A stretch of 64,000 nt of DNA. Origin: Castanea sativa (lineage: Eukaryota > Streptophyta > Magnoliopsida > Fagales > Fagaceae). Location: NCBI RefSeq assembly GCF_040712315.1, contig NC_134017.1:1084001-1148000 (forward strand). The letters are read 5' to 3'. Shown piece after piece: positions 23,364-33,457 of the stretch (the stretch's first letter is position 1; each line of letters starts with the position of its first letter). A program made the position numbers and the translations under genes. A model generated the notes under the pieces. That model ran no database searches. It was not told the DNA's origin and saw only the letters and a program-made list of their open reading frames with translations.

Positions 23364-23546
23364 TTTGAGCTCAAAGAGGCAAGAGCTAGGGACCAAGAGG
23401 AGCGAGTTAGAGACCAAGAGGAGCGAGCTAGGGAGCAAGAGGCACGAGCTAAGCAAGAAGAGGTCCAACAGAATATTCTTAACTTTTTGAGGAATAAGGG
23501 TTATGTTGACGCTCTTACCTATGGGGGTGGTTCATCTTCAAGTTAA
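23364..23546 (+). pseudogene. C-terminal transposase exon remnant of CACTA
   Basis: An open 60-codon stretch ending in TAA. It has a charged heptad-like repeat (RARDQEERVRDQEERAREQE) followed by VQQNILNFLRNKGY and a Gly/Ser tail. This is the look of the coiled-coil C-terminus of plant En/Spm-type transposases. It lacks any DDE catalytic part. It directly follows the tandem array, with a TTTTGAG that could have been a splice acceptor. Confidence 0.55.
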
Positions 23547-24515
23547 AATACTTATTGGTTAGTACTTTATATTACACTTGAAAATCTATATTTGCTTTCT
23601 ATAACTTATACATTAGGAGTTATGATTTTAATTCATCGGTGTGGCTACTCTTAATGCATTGTTAGAAATGTTTCTTATAACATAGTTAATGTTTTTACTT
23701 TACGATTTTAATGTAGTATTGTTTTCATATTTGTGCAGATTTCTTATTGGTGGCTTTTAGGGAATTTACATTTGGCATTACTTGAAGATATATGAGGTCA
23801 TCTTTCATTTGTTCTAATTATATTATGCTACACTTTTTGTATTGTTATAAAATATCTTGAGTTATTGTATGTGTTGCAAATAATTATTGTATGGATGGAG
23901 TTTGAATTGGATGCTTCTTTTATTTTTTTACTTGCGGAATGTATAGATCTTTTTTCTATAAATGCTTGTTCAAATTTGAGGTTTTAATAATGTAATAACA
24001 GGTTACAGGTTAATATCAAAGCTATGAAAAAAATAAAAACAGAAAATAAGTTTTAGAGACGAATTTTTTCGTCACAAATATAGCAACAAAAAATTGTTTT
24101 AGTGACGAAATATTTCGTCGCTAAATGTAGCAAAATTTTGTAAGAAATGGTTTTAGTGACGAAAATTTTTGTCACAATATGTGCCTGGATTTTCTTAAAA
24201 ATAGTTTTAGTGACGAATTTTTTCTTCGCTATATGTACCCAAAAATAGTTTTAGTGACGAAATTGTTCATCACTAAATATGATTTAATAAACTGAAGTGT
24301 TTTTAGTGACGAAATTTTTCATCGCTAGGACTTTTAGTGACGGGGTTTCAGTGACGAAATGAGTTTCGTCACTAAAAGTCCGATTTCGTCGCTAAAGGTT
24401 CTTAGTGATGAAAAACTGGACTTTTAGTGACGAATTTTTTCCTCACTAAAAATACATTTTGTTGTAGTGGAACTTAATCTATCACAAGGGGTCAATACGT
24501 TTTTGGCCTATCAAG

Positions 24516-24527
24516 TGGTATCAGAGC
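24516..24527 (+). promoter_or_regulatory. Primer-binding site of Copia A
   Basis: TGGTATCAGAGC, complementary to initiator-Met tRNA, two bases after the 5' LTR. Confidence 0.9.
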
Positions 24528-24582
24528 GGGCACACTCTGATTAGAGTTAATCCTTGTGTGTGATCCATTGACCCCTGTTGTC

Positions 24583-27500
24583 ATGGCTATAACTGGCTTG
24601 AAGAGATCCTTGTTTTCAAATACATCTTGTTTTTCTAATCTCTATTTGCTTGAGTGACTCAGAAAATACAAGTCTAAAAGTTATTTGAATTCTCTGATGA
24701 TGACCATTGGAAAAGATCTTAGTTTGAACAAAAAGAAACTAGACTGCCTCAGAATGAAAATGTGCAAAGGAGTTTGTCTAAGAAGAGTGAAAATTAAAGG
24801 TCTAGCTCAAAAAAGGCAGATGAGAGAAAACACCATTCCCACTGATCTGTCATATAAGCACGAAGTGTGTTTTATGATGAAGTCCGCATTTAAAGTTATG
24901 GACATGTGTTTATGGTACCTAGACAACGGCTGCTCAAGACACATGACTGGAGACCGATCTCTCTTCAAGGTCTTCCAGTCCAAGAAAGGTGGCAATGTTA
25001 CTTTTGGTGATAGGAGCAAATCACAGATAAAAGGGAAAGGAATTATCTCTCTACCTGGACTACCGAACATTGCAAATGTTTTATATGTGGAAGGCCTGAG
25101 GGTGAACCTGTTGAGTATAAGTCAGATATGTGATCAAGACTTCATGGTGCTATTCTCCAAGGAAAGTGTCTTGTCATGGATGAGTCTGAAAAGAAACTCA
25201 TAAGTGGTGTTCGCACTCTAGACAACTGCTATGGATTGGTTCCTGATGCTGATATTGTGTGCAATAGCATTTGGTTGCCAAATGAAAATCTATGGCATCA
25301 ACGGATGGGACATGCTAGTTACAAATATATTTCTATTGTATCTAAGCATGAATTAGTTTTAGGGATTCCAAAGCTTAGTAGAATGAGCAATGTGGTGTGT
25401 GGACCATGTCAGCTTGGGAAACAGACGAAAGCTAAGCACCCGGGCACTCAGACATCAGCTACATCTAGACCATTGGAGCTACTACATTTGGATCTTATGG
25501 GACCAACTAGAACTGAGTCTCTTGGAGGTAAGAGATACATCATGATTGTGGTAGATGACTTCACCAGGTACGCTTGGGTTATCCTTCTACGATCCAAGTA
25601 TGATGCTCCTGAGCACATTGATGCTTTGTGCACAAGACTGCAGAATGAAAAGAGCATGAAAATTGACCGAATTCGAAGTGACCATGGTAAAGAATTCGAG
25701 AACTCTTATATGGAGTCCTTTTGTGCAAGATCAGGTATATCTCAAGAATTCTCTGCTCCTATCACTCCTCAGCAGAATGATGTAGTAGAAAGAAAGAACA
25801 GGGTTATTCAGGAGATGGCAAGAGCCATGTTGCACAATAAGGATGTGGCTAGAAACTTGTGGGGAGAAGCTATTAACACTGCATGTCATACGATTAATAG
25901 AGTGTATTTCAGTCCCGGTACCAAAAAGACTCCATATGAATTATGGAAAGGAAGAAAGCCGAATGTGAAATATTTTAGAATCTTTGGAAGTACTTGTTTC
26001 ATTCTAAAGGACAGAGAGAATGTGGGAAATTTTGATTCCAGAAGCGATGAAGGGATATTTCTGGGATACTCCTCTACAAGCAAGGCTTATCAAGTATATA
26101 ACAAAAGAACTATAAACATTATGGAAACGGTAAATGTTGTTATTGATGAGTGTTCAAACTCTTGTTCTGAAAAAGTTAATGAGGAACTTCCTAAAGAAAT
26201 TCTTCCTACTGAACCTAGGGAAGTTCAAGAAATTTTTGAACAAGAGCCCACATCTCCAAGTACTCCAAGTATCGTGGAAGAGTCAACAGATATGCCTACT
26301 TCACCAGATTCTGAATCTCATAAAGAAAAAGGACCTTCCTCCAGGATCAAATTAAATCATCCTCCAGAAGTTATTGTAGGAAACATGAATGAACTCACAT
26401 TAAGGAAACGTACAGTTGATAAATGCTTTACTAACTTTGTGTCTTATTTTTTTTTATTTGTCATAGGTTAAACCCACTAAAGTTGAGGACGCTCTTCAGG
26501 ATGAAAATTGGGTTGAAGCGATGCATGATGAACTACTTCAGTTTCAGAGGAATGATGTCTGGACTTTAGTTCCTAGACCGGAGGGTGAGCATATTATTGG
26601 CACAAAGTGGATATTTTGCAATAAGACTGATGACGAGGGCAACGTGACCCGCAACAAGGCTCGACTGGTAGCTCAAGGATACAAGAGGAAAGGCTGATCA
26701 GACTCTCTTCATCAAGAGGGAAGATGGTGAGCTGATGGTTGCTCAAGTCTATGTTGATGACATCATCTTTGGATCAACTAAGGATGAACTTGCTCATGAC
26801 TTCTCAAAACTCATGCAGGCCGAGTTCGAGATGAGCATGATTGGAGAGCTATCTTACTTCCTTGGATTGCAAATTTGTCAACAAGATTCAGGTATATTCA
26901 TCTCTCAATCTAAATATGCTAAGAATCTTGTGAAAAAGTTTGGTTTAGAATCTGCTAGTTCTGTTAGAACTCCTATGAGCCCAAATGTTAAACTCACTAT
27001 TGACATGTTAGGTAAAAGTGTAGACTCATCACTTTATAGAAGCATGATAGGTAGTCTTCTTTACCTTACTGCTAGTAGACTTAACATCTGTTACAATGTG
27101 GGAGTGTGTGCTAAATATCAGGCTAATCCCAAAGAGTCACATATGATTGCTTTGAAAAGAATCATAAAGTATGTCAAAACTACTGCTAACTTTGGTGTGT
27201 GGTACAGCAAGGACACAAATGATGTCTTAGCTGGATATTCTGATGCTGATTGGGCTGGGAATGCTGATGATAGAAAAAGCACTTCAGGGGGTTGTTTTTA
27301 TGTGGGCAATAATCTTGTCTCCTGGATGAGAAAAAAGCAAAATTCCATCTTTTTATCCACTGCTGAAGCTGAGTACATTGCTGCTGGTAGTTGTTGCACC
27401 CAACTTTTTTGGATGCAAAAACTCCTCCATGAGTATGGTATTTGTCAAGAGCATCTTACCATCTACTGTGACAATACCAGTGCCATCAACATCTCTAAGA

Positions 27501-27694
27501 ATCTAGTTCAACATTCTCAAACTAAACACATAGAGATTCGACATCACTTCATTAGGAAGCTTATCGAAGATGGTACTCTCACCCTTGAGTTTATTCACAC
27601 TGATGACCAGAAGGCTGATTTGTTCACCAAACCTCTAGATAGTAAATGTTTTGAATTCCTTCATCAAAACATCGGTGTCATCTCCATGGATTAA
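24583..27694 (+). pseudogene. Copia A gag-pol remnant (SIRE lineage)
   Basis: ATG at 24583 starts a leader, but nearly all of gag is deleted. Protease at about 24910 reads WYLDNGCSRHMTGD, with the catalytic DSG changed to DNG. A frame change near 25176 leads to a long open frame (25176-26471). It holds the HHCC zinc domain (H41, H46, C75, C78) and integrase with Asp106, Asp169 and Glu205 all present (DD35E). After a frame change RT starts (ALQDENW...ARLVAQGYKRKG, to 26695) but jumps directly to the ADQTLFIKREDG region, losing the middle of RT. The last frame (26735-27694) keeps YVDDIIFGST and an apparently complete RNase H (SDADWAGN, STAEAEYIAA, DNTSAI). RNase H motifs point to SIRE/Maximus. 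Confidence 0.9.
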
Positions 27695-29041
27695 TCTCCT
27701 TCTCTCTCCTTCCTCCTCATGCATTTGCATCTAGTTTTATGCATTGTTTTGCTTTGTTTAACATGTTTTTGTTTGCTTATTTTCAGTTTTTATTTTATTT
27801 TGTTTTTGATAAATATAAAAAAAAATAAAAAATTGAAAAATACAAAAACAGTGTGTGTATGTGTACATTGGTTCTTGTGAACCTTAAAATGGCCATTGAA
27901 ACAGAGTTTTCTAAACTTTGTATCTTTTGTAACTTAGATGAGCATTCTTATGCACAACTAAGCAAGTGAGTTTTGTGGATCGTTGTTTGTGATGAGTAAG
28001 GTTAAGTGATCACTTGTACTTAACACTCGTATCACTCTTTTTGACGGGTAGGACTAGAAAATCCTAAGAGAAAGGCATAAATAACCATCTCACCACTGTT
28101 GCCCACCAATCATGATATGACATCTGTATGCTTCAGCATAGCAAAAGTGCAATGTCAAAAGCTTATCATAAATATGTATTTCTTTTCTCTCCTTTGTATA
28201 CCCATGCATGATTTGCTTAATAAAAAGAAAATATGCAAAGAAAAATAAAAGCAAAATGATCAAAAATGCTTGAAATATGATTGCAAGCGTGTTTTCTAGG
28301 AGATGTGGGAGTTATAGGATATACCTCAAAGGTGATAGTCCCCATCAAATGGTTATGATTGTGTGTGAGTTAAAGTGATTTTCTCATATCTCAAATCGTC
28401 ATAACATAGAGACATTTATGAAATCTTGCGATATTTTCACACACAACACACAGTATTCTTTGCTACATTTGATACATGTGCAGGTACAATGTGATTTGAC
28501 CATCACAAGTTTTACATGTGTTAATATATGCTCACTAAACTGTCTTGACTTGTTTTTGAAATATAAAATTGGTTAGACTTGTTTAGTGTGTGAGTGTGTG
28601 TTTTTGGATCCATGTGCTTAAAATTGTTGTTGAGAGATGATTTTGAGAGTCTAATATGTTGATTGGATCATTGGTTGAGTTGCATGCATGATTGTATTCA
28701 TGTTTGTGTTTTTCCACTCTCGAAAAACTGTTTTTCAAAGCTGGCTCGACACCTCCTTGATACCTCTTCAACACCTGGCTGTCTGTCGAGCTTCTCAGCT
28801 TTTTCTTATCACATTCTCGACAACTTCTTGACACATTCTGGATCGATCGAGAAACCTCCTGACCTCTCGATAGCTTCTCGACACCTGGTGGATCAATTGA
28901 GCATCTATTCTCGTGTCTTTGCTTTGTTTCTCGACACCTTCTCGATAGCTTTATCTATCGAAGTTTTTTTTCTTGACACCTATCTCGACAGATGTCTCGA
29001 TACCTCTCGACACTTGTATCTGTCGAGATTTACTAAGGATT
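27695..29041 (+). other. Non-coding region between RNase H and extra ORF of Copia A
   Basis: T-rich sequence without coding text. It ends in a dense cluster of CTCGACA/TGTCGAG half-sites (28741-29032) immediately before a TATA box, and probably acts as promoter and upstream region of the extra ORF. Confidence 0.6.
28741..29032. repeat. TCGACA/TGTCGA inverted half-site cluster
   Basis: More than ten copies of TCGACA, TCGATA or their complements within 290 bases, some near each other as inverted pairs. The end of the cluster, TATCTGTCGAG, also occurs at the end of the shorter cluster in the LTR (20012-20022). The function is unknown; it could be a protein-binding array or RNA hairpins. Confidence 0.75.
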
Positions 29042-29049
29042 TATAAATA
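29042..29049 (+). promoter_or_regulatory. Internal TATA box upstream of the extra ORF
   Basis: TATAAATA about 10 bases after the TCGACA cluster and about 540 bases before the ORF's ATG. Pyrimidine-rich leader sequence and a good splice donor (TTGGTAAGC at 29188) follow, consistent with an independent transcript. Confidence 0.55.
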
Positions 29050-29187
29050 GATTCTGTGCGATCTGGCTTCTCATTCCTCTCGATCTCTCTCTTGATTACA
29101 TTGTCTGTTCATCTTCCAAACCTCTCCCTCTCACTCCTAACCTCAACCCAAGGTTTCTTCAAGCTTTTTCAAGATTTTCTTCTCTTG

Positions 29188-29577
29188 GTAAGCTTCTTAT
29201 CTTCTTCATTTTCATGCATTTCATGTTTTGAAACCTAGTTATTGGGGTTATTTAAAAATTTTGGGGTTTTTCAAAATCAATGAGTTTTTGTTGCAATTTT
29301 GGGATGGGTTTTGTAGATTTAATCTTAAAAAACTATGCATTGCATCAAATTTGCATTCTAACATTATTATCATGCATTTAGATGTGTGCCAACTGTTTGT
29401 GTGCTGGTAGGTTTAGATTGGGCTGAGCCCATGATGTTTTTCATTTTGCTTGTCACATGTTCATGAATTTCCCATGCATACATTCTCTCTTTTCAATATA
29501 ATTGTTATATTTGAATTGTTTTGGGAATTTTTTGAGTGATTCTTTCTTTCCCCCTTTCTTTCTGTTTATGTTAGTAG
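29188..29577 (+). other. Probable 5'-UTR intron of the extra ORF
   Basis: A donor-like GGTAAGC at 29187-29193 and an acceptor after a strong pyrimidine run (TTTCCCCCTTTCTTTCTG, then TTAG/TAG at 29571-29577) bracket about 390 T-rich bases. The ATG lies 6-9 bases after the acceptor. Predicted from sequence only; either of two adjacent AGs could be used. Confidence 0.45.
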
Positions 29578-29582
29578 TGTCT

Positions 29583-30769
29583 ATGGCACCAAAACGTAAG
29601 TCTGTTCCGTCCCAAAACCCTCTACGTTCTAGGGGCTCTTCGTCTTCTAATTCTACTCCACTATCTGTTCGGTTCCGTGATGAGAAAGCCCATCAAGACT
29701 TCTCGGAGAACTTTTCTAAACGAGGTATTCATTCAGAACGCCAAGTTGTTCTGGCGGACTTTGCCAACACTGACCTTCCCGATGTCATTCACAAACGGGA
29801 ATGGGAGTCACTGTGTGACATCCCGGTCATTTTTCCTACCGTGCTGTTCCAAGAGTTTTACTCCAACATGCATGACTTTGATTCTTCAGTACCTCTCTTT
29901 CTCACTCACGTTCGAGGTACGCGTATAGTAGTCACACCAAGGTTGATATCCGATGTGCTTCAGGTTTCAAGGGTTGTGCATCTTGATTACCTCAGTTGTG
30001 AGCGTCTACGGATTATGTCCAAAGACAAGATGATCACTACTTTCTGTGAGAGCCCTTCTAATTGGGGTGAGCACCAGTTTACGTCATGTTGACCTTTTGC
30101 GAAAGGTCCTCGTTTCATAAACATGGTGATGACTTTTGTGTTGTATCATATCTCTCTCACTACAACTCTATCACAGAGCCTCGTGCACATTTTCTGTTGT
30201 CTCTTCTTGAGGATCTTACCATAGATTTTCCTTCACATTTTGTCTTTTCTATCATAGATGTGTATAAGGATACGGCTACCTGTGATAAGTTCATCTTTCC
30301 TTCCGCTATCACGATAGTTTTACGCCATTTTTCCATTCCTTTTCTCGTGTTCAACCCTTTTCATGTCATGGTTGCCATAGACGCCGCTACCGTAAAACGT
30401 AGTGAGGCATAGTTTAGGTCGCAACAGGCGGGTTCAACAACTTCTTCCTCCCATTCTGCTCCATCTCGATTTGCTCGAGCTTCATCCACTCCCTCCTTTT
30501 CTACGAGCAATGTGTCCTTAGGAGACATCATGGCGCAGCTTCAGCGCATGGATGCTCGCCTAGATACACTCTCTATAGAGTTGTATCAAGTGAATGTTCG
30601 TGTTAGTCGCATTGCTCGGCAACAGGCGACCATGGGTGGTTTTGCTCCCGAGGTTTCTCCTCCACCACCTCTTGTGGCTTCTAAGTCTGAGGATGATGAT
30701 GGTGATGACGATGATGCTTCGGATGATGATGATGGAGATGCTAGCTCTACCGATGAGATGTCTACTTGA
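29583..30769 (+). pseudogene. Extra 3' ORF of Copia A: 'putative plant transposon protein' family
   Basis: ATG at 29583 begins a basic, Ser-rich N-terminus (PKRKSVPSQN, SSSSNSTP), then RGIHSERQVVLADF, PTVLFQEFYSNM, LTHVRGTRIVVTP and VSRVVHLDYL. At least two frame changes near 30075-30170 precede EPRAHFLLSLLEDLTIDFP and a DAATVKRSEA block. After an in-frame TAG (30410-30412) the frame continues through a Ser-rich stretch, a possible coiled coil (DIMAQLQRMDARLDTLSIEL) and an acidic tail rich in Asp. By eye it is homologous to 3462-4474. Database sequences call this family putative plant transposon protein; no function is established. It occupies the place where SIRE elements carry an env-like ORF, but I see no signal peptide or clear transmembrane segment. 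Confidence 0.75.
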
Positions 30770-30779
30770 CACTCTACCC

Positions 30780-30806
30780 TTTGTCACTCGTGACAAAAAG
30801 GGGGAG
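30780..30806 (+). promoter_or_regulatory. Inner purine tract with GTCAC/GTGAC palindrome (Copia A)
   Basis: TTTGTCAC, two bases, GTGACAAA: a perfect 8-bp inverted repeat, running into AAGGGGGAG. It lies 10 bases after the extra ORF stop. A related block with AAAGGGGGAGA precedes the 3' LTR at 33430-33456. It may be a second plus-strand priming site or a transcript-end signal. Confidence 0.55.
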
Positions 30807-31072
30807 TAGTTTTGGGGTTATGAGAGTAGTCATACTTTGGGGGAGAGCTTGTATAGGGACATTTTTTATAGGGGGAGTGTTGTTGTTTTGAGGGATGTAG
30901 TGAGGATTACTTGTATCTTTTTCTTTTCTCTACTTTAGATACATTTTTTCTTCTTGTACCTAGGTCTTGTGACCATTTTATGACATACATTGTGCTTATT
31001 CTCTTTATATGTTGATGTATGTTTCTTTCACCTATCCTTACATGTGTTGTTTGTTTTCTATCTTAATACACA

Positions 31073-33197
31073 TCTATATTTAATAACTAATAGCCGAAAC
31101 GTTTGACTTTTTGTTGACCACTACTCATTGCACCACGTAGCTACATAAATTAATACCATGTATACATTTAGAAACACGAACAATTGTGACTTTACATTTA
31201 AAAACACTGAACAATTGTGACTTTTCATTTTTCAACAGGCACCTTTTCGATTAAAAGACCCATTTTCATTTAATATGCATGTTTTCAATTAATAGTTTTT
31301 TCTTACTATTAAGGCTTCTTTACACTGTATGAGGGCTTTAAACTTTAAAGTTTATCCCTCACAGTTTTAAAAAAAATTCGGTTAAATTGAAAAACTGAGG
31401 GAATCTAAGAAACAGAGGGAGAGAGAAAGAGAGTCGCAAAGAGTGGAAAGAGAGGAAAAATTGAGAAATCTGGAGAGAGGGAGAAATCTAAAAAATCAGT
31501 TCGCCAACTGCGTCAAGCCGTAAGACAATCTAAGCCTAGATTCTTACCGGTTGGAAGGATCACGTATCATTCTAAACTTAAAGACTTGTTTCAATCTCTG
31601 TTTCCGGACATTCTGATCAAGAAAAAAGAGAACCACTTTTCAGTAAAACGACCTTTTTGATTTTCGCAGAAAAAGAAGCAGAAGAAGAAGGAATATGAAG
31701 CTGACTAAAAAGAGTTCCCTATGACTTTTTGGTTAACAATGACTCTGACGGGTAATTCTCTCTGACTTTTTTTCCTCCACAAATTTAAAGTTAAATTCGT
31801 TTCGTCATATGTTTTCAACATTAAAAAAAAAAAAAAAAATTGTTTATCCCTATTTCTCCACCCGATACTTCTTCTAAAAACTAAAACAAGAATTTTTTTT
31901 TTAGAAGAAACAAGAACTCGATAATAATAAAAATTTCCCATCTCCGACTTCATCATCTTCTCCTTATCCCATAAATTTCTTTAAACACAGTACACACCTA
32001 GCACAAACCAAACCCATTAATCATCAAAACCAAAATAATCTCATCTCTCTCTTCGTCATTTTCATCTTCATCCCATAAATTTCCTCAAACACAGTACACA
32101 AGCAGCATAAACCAAACCCATAAATCACAAATACAAGCCAAACCCACAAATCACAAAATCTCATTCTTTTCATCTCAGTCTCTTTTAGACTTTGCACTCT
32201 TTCTCTTTCCGCTCTTAGATCTTCCATTTCATGTCTATCTCCATAAAATTTGGGTCTTTTTTCTTCGAATGATAGAAAAGAGATAGCGAGATGAGATAAA
32301 GAAAACGAAAGAAATTGTTGACAAAAAAAACAGGGGAGGTAAGATAAAAAAAAAAAAAAAAAAAAAAAGTACAGAAACTCACAGGCACCGTGGAGGAAAG
32401 TCAAATTTTAGCCGCTAATAATTTGATTATACATAGTTTGAAACTTTCAAGGATAAAATGAAGAGAAAGTTTAAAATTTTTTTATCCAATGAAAATAAAA
32501 AAAGCCAACTATGAAAGTTTGAAGCACTTTGCGTGGATATTGTGCTGCCAACACATTCTTGAAACTTGAGTACTTTCCATTTTATGTTAATATTTTCTAC
32601 TTTTCTTTAGTAGCTTCCTTTGGATTGTCCGCCCACTTAACTGAAGACACTTTGATTAAGGAAACAAAATCCCCCGAGAACAAGATAATATGGGTTTAAA
32701 ACTTAACATATTATTAGACTATCAAACTTCAATATCTATATATTTTTACTTAGAATTTAATATTTTTATTTACCTAAAAGTTGTGATTTAAAAATATATT
32801 TAAAAGATAGATATTTATATTTATGTGGATTATTTTAGTCAAATTTTCAATTTTTACCAATTTAATATATTTATTATATTTTAAATAATTATTAAATTAA
32901 TTATAATGTCATCACAATTCAACTTTGATTCGATCTCGGTTTGACTTTAAAAACTTCGAATTTCTTCTTTACCTAGTTTGTTAAATGGTTAGATATTTAT
33001 TTGCTTATGAAATATATCAAATATGATCTTCATTTTCACAAAACGTAATGTATCATATTCAGAAAACTTCACTTAAAGCTTTCTTTCTTTTTGAAAAAAT
33101 TTCAAATCCATTTTATGGGTTTGTCTATATTTTATTCATTGTTGATTTTTTTTCATAGTTAATAGTTTTCCCGTGCATCGCACGTGTTAGCAACTAG
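31073..33197 (+). mobile_element. Non-autonomous Helitron
   Basis: The 5' end is TCTATATTTAATAACTAA, preceded by A. The 3' end is a short hairpin (CCCGTGC-ATC-GCACGTG, one mismatch) followed 8 bases later by CTAG, with T as the next base: the A/T insertion and TC...CTRR ends expected of Helitrons. The internal 2.1 kb has no RepHel helicase and no recognisable captured gene. It contains a degenerate duplication around AAACACAGTACACA (31985 and 32091) and AT-rich DNA. It sits inside the 3' region of Copia A; without it, the spacing of the two purine tracts matches that in Copia D. Confidence 0.8.
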
Positions 33198-33457
33198 TGA
33201 TTCTTATATTTGTATGCAATCTATTATTTTTGTTTCACACTAAGATGCCTTGATGGGTTTTGTTTAAAGTGTTTCAGGAAAACAGGTTGTCAAAGTCTAC
33301 TTACTATAAACTCTCTTCTTGCAAAGTTTTTCAAGAGTTTGTGTTAGGATAGATTTTATTGTATTCAACAAGTGAATATGAGTTGAGTGATTTATGACTT
33401 CTCTCATATGTTCATTTGTTAGTTGTGGTTTTGTCACGGATTGCCAAAGGGGGAGAT
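33198..33457 (+). other. 3' end of Copia A internal region with purine tract
   Basis: This is the remaining 3' untranslated sequence after the Helitron. It ends in GTCACGGATTGCC followed by the polypurine tract AAAGGGGGAGA (33446-33456) one base before the 3' LTR. The tract primes plus-strand DNA synthesis. Confidence 0.8.

Larger units (their letters stand above)
20704..24469. mobile_element. Non-autonomous CACTA (En/Spm) transposon
   Basis: Terminal inverted repeats of 17 bases, CACTACAACAAAATGTA at the left and its complement at the right, flanked by GAA (20701-20703 and 24470-24472), the 3-bp duplication typical of CACTA elements. Many subterminal copies of TTTCGTCGCTA-like units in both orientations occupy about 20730-21460 and 24050-24450, where the transposase would bind. 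A TATA-like CTATATATAC (about 21467) leads into GC-richer text near 21580-21700, perhaps a residual first exon. The transposase gene is absent apart from a C-terminal fragment. The 3' LTR of the host element shows the empty site. Confidence 0.93.
19722..24513 (+). repeat. 5' LTR of Copia A, split by a CACTA element
   Basis: 19722-20703 and 24473-24513 together correspond to the 1,013-bp 3' LTR; the middle is the CACTA insertion plus its GAA duplication. It holds a TCGACA/TGTCGA cluster (19927-20026) and a TATA box, then T-rich leader text. Confidence 0.9.

Noticed and set aside
30560..30796. Minus-strand Ile-rich frame opposite the extra ORF
   Set aside because: Shadow of the Asp-rich acidic tail codons on the plus strand.
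32024..32404. 126-residue minus-strand frame inside the Helitron as captured gene
   Set aside because: It contains a poly-Phe run from a T-tract and no recognisable domain; insufficient evidence for a captured exon.
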